Part shown: piece after piece, positions 9,471 to 18,744 of the stretch
Layout: each line of letters begins with the position of its first letter
Position numbering within the stretch: the stretch's first letter is position 1
Assembly: GCA_903828595.1 (NCBI GenBank)
Contig: CAIKMS010000033.1
Location: 248,001-312,000, forward strand
DNA length: 64,000 bases
Direction: 5' to 3'
Origin: an uncultured Pseudomonadota bacterium
Lineage (GTDB): Bacteria; Pseudomonadota; Gammaproteobacteria; Steroidobacterales; Steroidobacteraceae
The notes under the pieces: generated by a model
The model's database searches: none
Told to the model about the DNA's origin: nothing
Seen by the model: the letters and a program-made list of their open reading frames with translations, nothing else
Position numbers and translations under genes: made by a program

Positions 9471-10175
9471 ATGTGGCACCGATATTCCGCTAACGCGCTG
9501 TGGCTGGTTAAATGGCCGGTGGCGCTGGTTTTTTTGGCCTACCTGCCGGCCGCCGCCGCGGCTCTTCTAACGCAGGCGTTGGTCTTACTAGGCCATCTGC
9601 CACAGCAGGTGAACTTTCTTGGCAGTGGAAGCGGTTACTTTCTGCTCTGGCTTTTAATCTTGCGGAAAATACCGCTCAGCTTTCTAAGTACGCTGGAGCA
9701 TGAATTAACCCACGGCCTTTTCGCCCTTCTGACCTTCAATCGAATTACAAAAATACGCGCTACGCTAAATCGGGGCGGCGCCATATCCTATAAGGGCACC
9801 GCGAATTGGCTGATCCTGCTGGCTCCCTACTTCTGCCCAACGGTCTCGATCGTGGTTCTTTTGTTTGGACTGATCGTGAATCCAAGTTGGCACTGGCTTA
9901 TGGACAGTTTACTTGGTGTCTCGGTCGCCTATCACCTCACAACCACTTGGTGTCAAACCCATTCTCGTCAAACCGACTTTCGCGACGCCGGCTATATATT
10001 CAGTACCGTATTTTTACCTACTGCAAACCTCTTGGCGTACGCTGCAATACTGGCGGTTCACCAGCACGGCGCTGCTGGCCTAACCGGGCTCTTTCAGGAT
10101 CTGCGCACCTCTGGTCTTCGCCCGGGTCCGTTTATCCAGTGGGCATTGCATCTGTGGAGCCGGTCGACTCCTTAA
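9471..10175 (+). CDS. Integral membrane protein with HExxH motif (M50-like)
   Basis: This is a 234-residue polytopic membrane protein with roughly six hydrophobic segments. Within the second or third it carries 'EHELTHGLFALL', an HExxH zinc-metalloprotease signature placed as in site-2 (M50) proteases. A possible third ligand region is uncertain. I can only call it M50-like, and catalytic activity is inferred. The ATG at 9471 is preferred to a TTG two codons earlier. Its stop overlaps the 3' end of the convergent S9 peptidase gene by 4 bp. No operon partner is seen. Confidence 0.55.
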   Translation: MWHRYSANALWLVKWPVALVFLAYLPAAAAALLTQALVLLGHLPQQVNFLGSGSGYFLLWLLILRKIPLSFLSTLEHELTHGLFALLTFNRITKIRATLNRGGAISYKGTANWLILLAPYFCPTVSIVVLLFGLIVNPSWHWLMDSLLGVSVAYHLTTTWCQTHSRQTDFRDAGYIFSTVFLPTANLLAYAAILAVHQHGAAGLTGLFQDLRTSGLRPGPFIQWALHLWSRSTP

Positions 10176-12187
10176 GGTGGATTATTCTTCCGTAAGAATT
10201 CCAACACGTTCTGAAGAACGGTTTTCCGACTCGCTGCCGTGGACAGCACGTGGTTGCCCTCGCGCAGATTAATCAACTCGATATTTTTACCTAACGATTT
10301 TCCAACCCTCTGCAGAGCGAGGCTTTGGGAATACGGAACGGACAGATCGTCCTTGTCATGCAGCAGTAAGACTGGAACTTCAATCTTCTCAGCATTCTTT
10401 AGCGGGCTGATCGTATCCAAAGGCCGGCTCGAAGCCCCTGACAGCCCTAAATAACGGGCCCACCATCTCTGATTGCTACTATCCAGAGTGCCAATCTCCC
10501 TGGTCTTCCACGCTAAATAAGTACTCAGATCCGAAATTCCAGCGATAGATATGGCGCAACGATAAATTCCAGTCTGCAACGTCACTCCAGCTAGCGCTGC
10601 ATATCCGCCGTAGCTTGCGCCAGCGATGCAAACTCGCTTCGGATCAATGAGACCTTGATCGCTAAGAAAGCGCACGCCATCAGAAAGATCGGTCTGCATA
10701 GCGCGTCCCCACTGGCCAAAACCGGCTCGTTCCAGATTAGAGCTCAATGCAGAACCTCTGAAGTTCGGCTCAAGAACGGCGTACCCGCTCGCCGCTAATG
10801 CGGCACGCAACCAACTAAAATCTGTTGTTACGTAAGACCAAGGCCCGTCATGAGCCAAGACAATGAGGGGAAGCCCAGACTTTTGAAGGCCTCTGGGTTG
10901 GGTGAGTACCGCAGGAATTGTCGTTCCATCAGAGGCCGGATAAGTGATTTCTTCAGCGCGGGCAAACTGATTAACCTCATTTAAAACCGACCCCATCCGG
11001 GCAAACGTCTCAGCAGCCACATCGAACAAATCGTAAAAAAGTCCGGCGTCTGGGTTATCAATGAGTAGCACCAAGGTCGTGAAGTCCGGCGTGTAACTCG
11101 CTAGTGTCACGTGGCTAGCTGGATAGTGCTTTATCGCCGTTTCCCAGCGTCGCTGCCAATCGGGATTCGGCAGGGATAGATTCCCGGTGGAACGAACGCG
11201 GGAACCAAAAATTCTCCCCGTATAATCATTAAAAATCAGATCCGCACCGGAGGGTTTGTTTATTTGTGATGGTGAGAGAGTCCCATCACTCAGAGAAAGA
11301 TCTTGAATCTCCAACCGCTCATCATGTGTTTTTATTCGTACTAAAACATTATCGTCATCATTGGTAAAACCGAGCAGTTCTGGCCAGTCTAAAGAGTCGG
11401 TGCCGGTCTGATCAGTTACCCAATTCCCCTTGCGAATACTATTGATATTCCACTGATGCTTATTTTCGCTGTATTCGCGGCTTACCCTGGGATTGCCGAG
11501 ATCATCAATGAGCCACTGTGCATAAGAGCTTTCTGATCGTGCTAGTTCAATCGCCAGACCCGTATCCGGGTCCATCACAAATAATAGTGGCTTAAGTACG
11601 CCGCTTTGTCGGTAATACCCTGGCAAATAAACCATCGCTCGACCGTTTCGTTGCCTAATCTGATATTCACCCGTAACCGCGTTTATGATTGATTGATCAT
11701 GACTCGCTGGGCTAAATTCAACTTGCTTTTGTGATATCACGTTTAGAACAGTAGCTTGCCGCCATACACGAGGCTTAGCGCTCAAACCCAGCGGAGCATC
11801 AATAGTTCCGGTCATTATTAACAGATGCTGGTCATCGATCCATCCCAGAGAATTAATTAAACCGCGCGTAAGACGAAGGCTAATCAAACGTTTCTGCACC
11901 TTTCGGTCATAGATTTGAATCCAACGTTGCTCTCCTAGCGCCGTGCCATACGCGATTCGATCGCCGTTCGGTGAAACGACAGGATCCGCGATCAAAGGCA
12001 GTTGGGAGTATTGCCTGACGATTAACTCAATTGGGCTATAAGCCGAGGCAGACGTAGCCTCGACCATGAGAGATCCCAACACAAGCAAAAACACCACCGT
12101 CAGTGTCCAGCGGACGAAAAAATACTGCCGGGCTCGAACTGCCTCATCTTGGGAGAGATCCCGCAGAAATAATTGACATTGGGCCAT
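10172..12187 (-). CDS. Exported S9 family serine peptidase (prolyl oligopeptidase/acylaminoacyl-peptidase type)
   Basis: This is a 671-residue protein with an N-terminal hydrophobic segment (residues 25-45, probably a signal sequence or anchor). The beta-propeller region covers residues 50-420, and the C-terminal alpha/beta-hydrolase domain contains the nucleophile motif 'GASYGGYAA'. The acid is in 'HDKDDLSVPYSQ' and the His in 'EGNHVLS', giving a complete Ser-Asp-His triad. Family members cleave short peptides from the periplasmic side. The start ATG at 12187 lies before a rather long polar leader, and a later start is possible. It is convergent with the membrane HExxH gene and divergent from the homocysteine methyltransferase homologue. 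Confidence 0.85.
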   Translation of the reverse strand: MAQCQLFLRDLSQDEAVRARQYFFVRWTLTVVFLLVLGSLMVEATSASAYSPIELIVRQYSQLPLIADPVVSPNGDRIAYGTALGEQRWIQIYDRKVQKRLISLRLTRGLINSLGWIDDQHLLIMTGTIDAPLGLSAKPRVWRQATVLNVISQKQVEFSPASHDQSIINAVTGEYQIRQRNGRAMVYLPGYYRQSGVLKPLLFVMDPDTGLAIELARSESSYAQWLIDDLGNPRVSREYSENKHQWNINSIRKGNWVTDQTGTDSLDWPELLGFTNDDDNVLVRIKTHDERLEIQDLSLSDGTLSPSQINKPSGADLIFNDYTGRIFGSRVRSTGNLSLPNPDWQRRWETAIKHYPASHVTLASYTPDFTTLVLLIDNPDAGLFYDLFDVAAETFARMGSVLNEVNQFARAEEITYPASDGTTIPAVLTQPRGLQKSGLPLIVLAHDGPWSYVTTDFSWLRAALAASGYAVLEPNFRGSALSSNLERAGFGQWGRAMQTDLSDGVRFLSDQGLIDPKRVCIAGASYGGYAALAGVTLQTGIYRCAISIAGISDLSTYLAWKTREIGTLDSSNQRWWARYLGLSGASSRPLDTISPLKNAEKIEVPVLLLHDKDDLSVPYSQSLALQRVGKSLGKNIELINLREGNHVLSTAASRKTVLQNVLEFLRKNNPP

Positions 12188-12341
12188 GGTCTACGACAGC
12201 CTTGGCATTGCTACCGACAGTTAGTATTTCAACGCTTACGTAGTTTAACGAGCTTTGGCCGGTGGTTCGTTAAAAGTAGGTCCTTGGAAAAGCAAAAGGC
12301 TGAAGGTACGGTATCCAGGCAATTACAATCGTGAGGCTACG

Positions 12342-13286
12342 ATGTCCTATTCAATGTTAATTGATCGCTTATCGGCTGGGCATATCGCTTTAATGGATGG
12401 TCCTACGGGAACCGAATTACAGCGTCGGGGTGTTTCCATGGATCCTTCCGCCTGGTGCGGACCGGCAACACTTGGAAATGACCAAATCCTTACGGAGATT
12501 CATGCAGACTACATTCGCGCCGGCTCAGAAGTCATTACAGCGAACACGTTTGCTGCCTCGAGGTTAATGCTTGCCGGTTCGGGGCTGGCCCAGCGCAGCC
12601 AGGAGATCGTTCAAAGGGCCGTGGAAGCGGCATTACGCGCGCGCCAGACTTCCTCCAATCCGGAGCGCGTTGTGGTGGCGGGATCACTGTCCCACATGGT
12701 CCCTGTGGCCAGTGGCACGGCGAAGGTTGACCCCTCTCAGGTACCCTCGGAAAGCGCAATCGGTGATGCCTTTATGGAGCTTGCCAGTCATCTCAAAGAG
12801 GCAGGCTGTGAGCTTATTATCTTGGAGATGATGTACAACCCCGACCGGGTTCCACTCGCTCTGGCAGCCGCTCAGTCCACCGGATTGCCCCTATGGTTCG
12901 GCGCTAGTGCGCGCGCGGATTCCCAGGGCGCGGTTATTGCTTTCGACGCACTTCAAGAGGTTCCGCTGGAGGACATTTTAGACCTGATGGCGGGATTTAG
13001 TGTTGATGTAGCCGGCGTGATGCACACTCCTGCCCCGCTGGTGGGTGATGCCTTGATGAAGTTGCGGTCACGATTCGCCGGGCCACTTATGGCCTATCCG
13101 GATTCAGGGTATTTCGAAATGCCCGACTGGAAATTCATTGACGTCATATCGCTACCGGCATTTGAGGAGTTTTGTCTCACGTGGTTGAGACAGGGGGTGC
13201 AATTACTCGGTGGTTGCTGCGGCCTTAGCCCAGAGCATATTCAAGCTGCCGCCCGAGCTCGGGATCGTTTTTTAGCCGAGCGCTAA
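12342..13286 (+). CDS. Homocysteine S-methyltransferase family protein
   Basis: This 314-residue protein opens with the family motif 'MDGPTGTELQRRGV' and ends with the zinc-ligand motif 'LLGGCCGLSPEHI'. Such enzymes transfer a methyl group to homocysteine from S-methylmethionine or betaine. The first zinc ligand, normally the Cys of 'GVNC', aligns with His in 'VAGVMHTPAP', so the Cys3 zinc site would be altered. Substrate or even methyltransferase activity is therefore uncertain. The ATG at 12342, with GTGAGG five bases upstream, is preferred to one at 12255. The gene appears monocistronic. Confidence 0.75.
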   Translation: MSYSMLIDRLSAGHIALMDGPTGTELQRRGVSMDPSAWCGPATLGNDQILTEIHADYIRAGSEVITANTFAASRLMLAGSGLAQRSQEIVQRAVEAALRARQTSSNPERVVVAGSLSHMVPVASGTAKVDPSQVPSESAIGDAFMELASHLKEAGCELIILEMMYNPDRVPLALAAAQSTGLPLWFGASARADSQGAVIAFDALQEVPLEDILDLMAGFSVDVAGVMHTPAPLVGDALMKLRSRFAGPLMAYPDSGYFEMPDWKFIDVISLPAFEEFCLTWLRQGVQLLGGCCGLSPEHIQAAARARDRFLAER

Positions 13287-13592
13287 GCTTAAGTCCGTGG
13301 TACCGGGCGCCCAGGGACATTCACCCTGCGCCGCCCTAGTAGCCCAGGCTTAGGGAAGATCCCTATCCTGTTCAGGGTATGGATTAGGGTTCTTGAGCAG
13401 AAGCAAATGCGGTTTTTTTAGATAGGTTAGGACCTCCTCAGGACTACACACTGAATCCCCATCCGGTACACCCTTCGGGTCTGCTTAGGGTGGCTAGAGG
13501 AGGGTTGCGTTGAACACGAGGTTTTTAAGGCCTGCCGCTACGTCATACTGTGCCCGGGATTGGGCTCGGCGTGGGGTTTGTGAGCCCTTAAA
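13287..13592. other. Intergenic stretch, no feature recognised
   Basis: The 306 bases between the homocysteine methyltransferase homologue and the hybrid kinase hold no coding region, tRNA-like fold or clear terminator. A short T-run at about 13411-13418 is not preceded by a convincing stem. Confidence 0.5.
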
Positions 13593-15272
13593 ATGATCCG
13601 AGCCCCAGTCCCAGATCATGAAGTCGACCGAATTCGAGCACTCCACTCGTACGGTATTTTGGATACGCCTGCAGAGGCTGCATTTGACGACCTCACGCTT
13701 CTCGCCGCATCTATCAGTCAGCAGCCCATCAGCCTGATCAGCCTGGTAGATAGCTCTAGGCAGTGGTTTAAATCGCGATTCGGTATTTCCTTGCATGAAA
13801 CTTCACGAGACCACTCGTTCTGTGCTCATGCTATTTTAGAAACCGGGCCTTTTATCATCCATGATGCTAGCGTTGATTCGCGTTTTGCCAATAATCCCCT
13901 GGTTGTCGGTGAACCAAGGATCCGGTTTTACGCGGGTTTTCCGCTGATTAATTCTGAAGGTTTTGAGCTCGGTACCTTGTGCGTACTCGGGCCTGAGCCA
14001 TCAACGATGACTGATGATCAGATCGAGGCTATGTACCGCCTCGCGCGACAGACCTCTGCACAGCTGGAGTTAAAGCGAACGGCTTCACGATTGCTGGAAG
14101 CGCTGCGGCAGGTAGATAGCGCATCACAGAGCATTCGGAGACTTGAGGACATGCGCGGTCGGTTCCTGGCAAGCGCCAGTCACGAAATGCTAACACCGTT
14201 GAATGCAGTTATCGGGTTAAGCGAGTTACTCTCGTCATCGGGCCTGACCGCCGACCAAAAACTGATGTGTCAGAGCATTCAGCGCGGGGGCGAGCATCTG
14301 CAGATGCTTTTCAACGGCATGCTCGATTTGGCAGCTTTCGAGAGCGGTCAGGTGACACTCGCTCGTGAGGATCTGGACCTTAGGACAGAGGTCAGTAAAG
14401 TCTTTAATATTCTTGATGCTCTTGCACGCACTCACTCGGTATCGCTGACTTTGAATGAGGCACCTGCTGCAACGACCAGTCGCCAAGGCGATCCGCTAAG
14501 AATCCGGCAGATTCTCGCGCACCTGATCGAACACGCAATTAAAAGCGGCGAGCACAACAGGGTCGAGGTTAAGATTAGTGACCTTGAGGCTGTCTCATCC
14601 AGAGCCGGCGTGCTTGTCGAAGTAAGGGGGGACGGTAGCAGGCTGAAGGTTCAGGCCTCAGTCTCTTCCAAAATTATTCCCAGCCAGCATCAACCAGGTA
14701 CCAATTTCACGATCGGCCTCGCGGTCACTAAACGGCTCGTACGCGCCATGACAGGGATCTTGAAGTTGATACCCGCACCGTCTGGAGCCGTGACCTACAG
14801 CCTTGAACTGCCGCTAGGCAAGTGGGCGCGAATGACGGCAAGTAGCGATGAAGCGCCAGCTGGGAACGTTAATGGTTTAAGAGTTCTGGTTGTTGATGAT
14901 AATGAAGTAAATCGCATGGTTCTCGTGCGAGTACTCAAAAAGCTCTCATGCGTTCCCCTAACAGCGTGCGATGGTGCGCAGGCGGTCGCCGTTAATCCTG
15001 CAGACTATGATTTCGTCTTCATGGACTGTCAAATGCCGGTAATGGATGGTTTTGCGGCGACGGCGGCTATTCGTCAACGTGAAGCCGGACTGGGTCTGAC
15101 TCGTACCCCAATCGTCGCAGTCACAGCGTCAATGACAGCGCAAGAGCTTCTTAGCTGTGGCGATCAAGGCATGGACGGCTTTCTTACCAAGCCAATCAAC
15201 AGTGAGCGAGTCAAAGCGATGCTACTGAAAAACCGTCCCTATGCAGAAACGCCCAGAGTCTCGGTAGGTTAG
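13593..15272 (+). CDS. Hybrid sensor histidine kinase (GAF-HisKA-degenerate HATPase-REC)
   Basis: This 559-residue cytoplasmic protein has no transmembrane segment. A GAF domain covers residues 10-165, followed by a short coiled coil and a HisKA domain with phosphoacceptor H197 ('SASHEMLTPLNAVIG'). An ATPase region covers residues 280-410, and a C-terminal receiver domain has 'LVVDDNEVNRMV' and acceptor D478 ('FMDCQMPVMDG'). The ATPase region is degenerate. The N-box Asn is replaced ('LAHLIEHAIKS', His at 314), and the G1/G2 boxes ('VRGDGSRL', 'GTNFTIGLAV') lack the usual DxGxG and GxGLGL forms. The protein may be autophosphorylation-deficient and act as a scaffold or phosphorelay acceptor. 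No partner regulator lies nearby. Confidence 0.85.
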   Translation: MIRAPVPDHEVDRIRALHSYGILDTPAEAAFDDLTLLAASISQQPISLISLVDSSRQWFKSRFGISLHETSRDHSFCAHAILETGPFIIHDASVDSRFANNPLVVGEPRIRFYAGFPLINSEGFELGTLCVLGPEPSTMTDDQIEAMYRLARQTSAQLELKRTASRLLEALRQVDSASQSIRRLEDMRGRFLASASHEMLTPLNAVIGLSELLSSSGLTADQKLMCQSIQRGGEHLQMLFNGMLDLAAFESGQVTLAREDLDLRTEVSKVFNILDALARTHSVSLTLNEAPAATTSRQGDPLRIRQILAHLIEHAIKSGEHNRVEVKISDLEAVSSRAGVLVEVRGDGSRLKVQASVSSKIIPSQHQPGTNFTIGLAVTKRLVRAMTGILKLIPAPSGAVTYSLELPLGKWARMTASSDEAPAGNVNGLRVLVVDDNEVNRMVLVRVLKKLSCVPLTACDGAQAVAVNPADYDFVFMDCQMPVMDGFAATAAIRQREAGLGLTRTPIVAVTASMTAQELLSCGDQGMDGFLTKPINSERVKAMLLKNRPYAETPRVSVG

Positions 15273-16196
15273 TTATTTACGTGTTAGCAACGTGGTTGCC
15301 CAAGAAAGCCCCACACCAAAGCCGCAAGCGATCAGTTGATTCACATCTTCTTTGACATGCATTGCTAGGGCGACCGGTAGAGATGACGACACTAAGTTGC
15401 CGTATTCGGCAGCGTAGAAGTGTGTTTTTTCGGGAACGCCCAGCGTCTGACCTATAGTCTCGACGATATAACGACTACCTTGATGCAGCAGCACTTCGTC
15501 AATTTGCTCTAGCGTCATCCCGTTCATTTTCAATGTCTGAAGAATCGACGAGGGAACTACGGTACCGGCTAGTCGGGCTATCCGCTTTCCATTCATATGC
15601 AATAAGTTACGCTCATCAACACGCAATGCGTCACGCATCTCACCACTGGTTCCAAAATCGGTCTTGCCTACAGTCCAACGAGGATGCGACGTTAGAACCG
15701 TAGCCGCCGCGGCATCACCAAATATCAAGGCGGTATGCGGATCGCCCGGATCAACGATTTTTGAGTAAGGATCGGTGGTGACCAGTAGGCCGGTCGTAAA
15801 ACCATGGCACTGCATAAAAGCTCGGGCAATCGCCAGGCCGTACACAAATCCAGCGCAACCGTGTGAAACATCAAACGTCGCGACCGAGGTAGCCAGGCCG
15901 AGCTTGCCGTGCAGAATGGTCGAAACTTGAGGGATGCCCGCACCGTCGGGGTTCTGCGTAACCACACACAGACACTGCACGGTTCCAAGGTCAAAGCCGT
16001 TAGCCTGCAGCTGCTCTACAGCGCTCACAGCCAGATCGGAGGTGTCGGATCCTTCGGCCATCCGCGCCAGGTGCGTAAAGCCCAGGCGACGCTCCAGGCG
16101 TTCCTGCTCAATCCCCAGCGCCGGCGCCAGAGCCGCCGTAAGCACCCGTTGCACAGGCAACGCGACGCCAATTTCGCCAATTCCAATGTCCTGCAT
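15273..16196 (-). CDS. 3-oxoacyl-ACP synthase III family protein (KAS III/FabH-like)
   Basis: This is a 307-residue thiolase-fold condensing enzyme. The full KAS III triad is visible: C114 in 'DVSHGCAGFVYG', H238 in 'LLHQGSRYI' and N267 in 'EYGNLVSSS'. It is shorter and more divergent than housekeeping FabH and stands outside any fatty-acid operon, so a dedicated acyl-chain initiation or specialised-metabolite role is possible but unproven. Its stop codon abuts the end of the convergent hybrid kinase gene. Its start lies 115 bp from a LexA box that controls the divergent zinc-ribbon gene. Confidence 0.85.
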   Translation of the reverse strand: MQDIGIGEIGVALPVQRVLTAALAPALGIEQERLERRLGFTHLARMAEGSDTSDLAVSAVEQLQANGFDLGTVQCLCVVTQNPDGAGIPQVSTILHGKLGLATSVATFDVSHGCAGFVYGLAIARAFMQCHGFTTGLLVTTDPYSKIVDPGDPHTALIFGDAAAATVLTSHPRWTVGKTDFGTSGEMRDALRVDERNLLHMNGKRIARLAGTVVPSSILQTLKMNGMTLEQIDEVLLHQGSRYIVETIGQTLGVPEKTHFYAAEYGNLVSSSLPVALAMHVKEDVNQLIACGFGVGLSWATTLLTRK

Positions 16197-16292
16197 GCAT
16201 TCAATCCTTCAACACGCGAACGGGCAATTAAATCACCCACCGGGCGCCGATGGTGCCTTATTTGAAGACTCTTTGCCGGGCTACACACACTG

Positions 16293-16330
16293 CTGACGAT
16301 GGATATTTAATACTGTATATTTATACAGTA
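16293..16330 (+). promoter_or_regulatory. LexA (SOS) box overlapping a promoter and the start codon
   Basis: TACTGTATATTTATACAGTA at 16311-16330 matches the enterobacterial LexA consensus with CTGT-N8-ACAG spacing intact. It spans a -10 element TATATT (16316-16321), 17 bp downstream of CTGACG (16293-16298). The ATG of the next gene begins at the last base of the box, so the predicted start of transcription (about 16328-16330) coincides with translation start and the mRNA would be leaderless. No Shine-Dalgarno sequence is present. LexA bound here would block RNA polymerase directly. Confidence 0.8.
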
Positions 16331-16542
16331 TGTCTTTCCACTGCCCCCTCTGCAACTCCACCGTATTCGAGCAAGTCCCCGGCACTCCTACACTGGATGG
16401 TCGCATCGGCGCCTTGTATTCCTGTGCAAGTTGCTCGATGGTCTTTACGGACCCGAAAAGAATAGGCGCAAAGGCAGGGGGTATCCCGGGGCAGCCGCAA
16501 GTCCGGCCTGACTTTCGCCGGGATTTCACCCTCAAGAAGTGA
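16330..16542 (+). CDS. Small zinc-ribbon protein under LexA control
   Basis: This 70-residue protein has two CxxC knuckles ('CPLCNSTVFE' at residues 5-8 and 'YSCASCSMVFTDP' near 31-41). The pattern resembles the stand-alone zinc ribbon found at the N-terminus of some methyltransferases. The basic, Pro/Gly-rich tail (residues 45-70) looks unstructured. I do not recognise a named family. The start is fixed by an in-frame stop at 16294 and the absence of other start codons. The LexA box overlapping its start argues for induction by DNA damage, so a role in the SOS response is inferred. Confidence 0.6.
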   Translation: MSFHCPLCNSTVFEQVPGTPTLDGRIGALYSCASCSMVFTDPKRIGAKAGGIPGQPQVRPDFRRDFTLKK

Positions 16543-16902
16543 GCTCGGACGGCTGTAGCGTCCTGTGTCACCTCGCCGTGAAAACTAGCTCGGCGACGCG
16601 CCTCACTCCAGTTTCTTTATTTAACATAACGCAAATGCAAAATCATTATGTAGCGCAACACCATCACCAGTCCCGTTCAGTACGTGACCTAGTTATCGGA
16701 TCAGCCAAATCGACTACCCACCGGGGCAGACCAACAATGTGACCAACTGCGCGTCGTCTCGAAACGCTTTAGCATTAAGTTAAATTATGGGCGCGGCTCG
16801 ATTAGCACCGTGACGCGGCGCACGTCGATCACCAGTCTGCATCGGCACAGTTTGGCTCCATTCAGGCCCTGCCAGGGTCAGTAAGAGCCAGATGGGTCGC
16901 CC
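16543..16902. other. Intergenic stretch, no feature recognised
   Basis: The 360 bases between the zinc-ribbon gene and the CAP-domain gene contain only short open frames without ribosome-binding sites. No RNA gene, repeat or convincing terminator was seen. Confidence 0.5.
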
Positions 16903-17997
16903 ATGAATCTTTACAGACTAGCCAACTCCCAGCGCAATACCCTGATGACGGTAAGCTCGTTGCTGCTTGTTTTAGTCACCCTAACCCACCCTGTCCTCGC
17001 AAAGGCCCGCTCGATCAGCATCGATACCATCAACACGACTCGAGTGGAGCGATGCGCGATGGACCTCGACGCGCCAGCATTAGTGGAAATGCCAGCTCTC
17101 GACGCAGTTGCCGACCACCTCGCGCAAGGGGAGTCACTTCATAGTGCTCTGATGGCCGTTGACTATCGCGCGACGGAAATTACGGCTATCCCACTGCGGA
17201 ACATTGATTCCGATGAAAAACTCATGGGGGTGTTGGGTCGTCGATACTGTAACGAGATAGCGCGCGCCGATGCCACTCAAGTTGGCGTTGCACAACAAGG
17301 CACGAATCTATGGGTGGTCATCAGTACACCGTTACCGCTACCCGAGGAGACCCAGGCGGACGACATTCGAGAACGACTACTCGCGTTGATCAACACCGCA
17401 AGAAGCAAGCCACGGGACTGTGGGGACCGACATTACGCCGCAGCGCCACCTTTAGCGCTTTCCGACGAGCTTAGCCTGGCAGCGATCGGCCACGCCAAAG
17501 CAATGGCACGTACCGGCTCATTCGATCATATCGATGATGATGGAAAAACTCCGTCGGACCGGGTGCGTGAAACCCACTACCGGGCGCATCTAGTGGGCGA
17601 GAATATCGCAGCCGGAATGGGCTCAGCAGAAGAGGCCCTAGAGGAGTGGCTAGAAAGTCCGGGTCACTGTGAAAACCTAATGGAATCCCGATTCACACAT
17701 GTCGGTGCGGGCTTTGCCGTAAATCTCACGCGCGAACCGGCCGTCTATTGGACTCTGGATCTAGCTCAAGGACGTGAGCCCACCGGTAATGCCACGCAGC
17801 TGGCAAAACACACGGCTGTTCCTGCCGGTGCCGAACACATGACGGTGGCTCACGCCAGCCCAACTACCCCGGTGCCAGGACGTAGCGAGCAGCCGGAGGT
17901 GCAAATGCCGGAGCCGCTGTACGATCTCTACCTCACAACGCTTCCTGTCTACGCGTTAGAGGCCACGAGCGTGGTCGCCGATTTGCGCGGTATGTGA
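16903..17997 (+). CDS. Exported CAP (SCP/PR-1) domain protein
   Basis: This is a 364-residue secreted protein with a signal peptide (cleavage near 'VLAKA', residue 35). The N-terminal region (to about 155) is unassigned. The CAP domain spans about 160-290, with 'LLALINTARSK', the His of 'LAAIGHAKAMA', 'FDHIDDDGKTPSDRV', 'VGENIAAGM' and 'EEWLESPGHCENLMESRFTHVGAGF'. The tail is Pro/Thr-rich. Bacterial CAP proteins are extracytoplasmic, and most have no known activity. Three domain cysteines suggest disulfides. The gene stands alone, facing a convergent lipoprotein gene 20 bp downstream. Confidence 0.85.
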   Translation: MNLYRLANSQRNTLMTVSSLLLVLVTLTHPVLAKARSISIDTINTTRVERCAMDLDAPALVEMPALDAVADHLAQGESLHSALMAVDYRATEITAIPLRNIDSDEKLMGVLGRRYCNEIARADATQVGVAQQGTNLWVVISTPLPLPEETQADDIRERLLALINTARSKPRDCGDRHYAAAPPLALSDELSLAAIGHAKAMARTGSFDHIDDDGKTPSDRVRETHYRAHLVGENIAAGMGSAEEALEEWLESPGHCENLMESRFTHVGAGFAVNLTREPAVYWTLDLAQGREPTGNATQLAKHTAVPAGAEHMTVAHASPTTPVPGRSEQPEVQMPEPLYDLYLTTLPVYALEATSVVADLRGM

Positions 17998-18017
17998 AAG
18001 CTACTCAAAACCGCTCC

Positions 18018-18482
18018 TCAACGCACTAATTGTTCCATCGTTTTGCCCAGCCCCTGCTGGACATAGGCAATTAGTCGGATAGCGTCATTACGTATCTGAA
18101 GCCTGACCTCATCGCGTTCGTTACGTGTCAGCGCAACACGCGCCAGGTCAACCAGCTGCATGGCACGATGGACGCGCTCCAGTCGATCTTCGCCAGCGAC
18201 TCTAGTACTCGCATTCACTGCCCTTGTTTGCGGTGCAATCTGACTCATCAGCAGAGCAATCGCCTTATCAAGTTGCTCGCGCGCTAACTGCTCATCCACT
18301 GACCCCAGTGAGGCCGGCAGGACATCCAACACCTCTTTGGCTTGAACGAGGTCACTGAGCGCTAGCCGAAAGTCGGGTCGCGCAGAAGACATAGAGGGAA
18401 AGCCAACACAGGCTGCTAGGAAACTGCTGAGAACCCAGGCGACAACAAACCTCAATGGAAAACTCTTTAGCATGTAGCCCAT
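18018..18482 (-). CDS. Predicted lipoprotein, function unknown
   Basis: This 154-residue protein has a lipoprotein signal (hydrophobic segment then 'SFLAAC' lipobox, Cys near residue 25). The mature part is helical and charged, with heptad-like stretches (residues 55-150) containing several Leu/Ala-rich helices, but I recognise no family. The ATG at 18482 has GAGG six bases upstream; an ATG three codons later would leave the same signal. The protein probably sits in the outer membrane facing the periplasm. Confidence 0.6.
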   Translation of the reverse strand: MGYMLKSFPLRFVVAWVLSSFLAACVGFPSMSSARPDFRLALSDLVQAKEVLDVLPASLGSVDEQLAREQLDKAIALLMSQIAPQTRAVNASTRVAGEDRLERVHRAMQLVDLARVALTRNERDEVRLQIRNDAIRLIAYVQQGLGKTMEQLVR

Positions 18483-18744
18483 AGCCCCCCTCGTTCATTG
18501 AATCCCATTTGACCGGCTGCACCAAAACCAACGCGCCCATACTATTCACGGATTGCCTGTCTGCAAAGTAATATACGGTCAACTGCTGGCGTGGGCTTAG
18601 GCTTCTGACCCAGGGTATACAGAGCTCATCGTCCCGAGATCTATCTAGCCGAAAATATGCGACTCAATATAGGTATCACCTTACGTCAGCGCTGTGCTTG
18701 AATATAAAAGCCTAGGAAAGACCTAGCGACTCAGGTTCGCAAAC

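Noticed and set aside
16539-16742. Open frame of 67 codons after the zinc-ribbon gene
   Set aside because: It overlaps the end of that gene, has no Shine-Dalgarno, and its composition is not protein-like.
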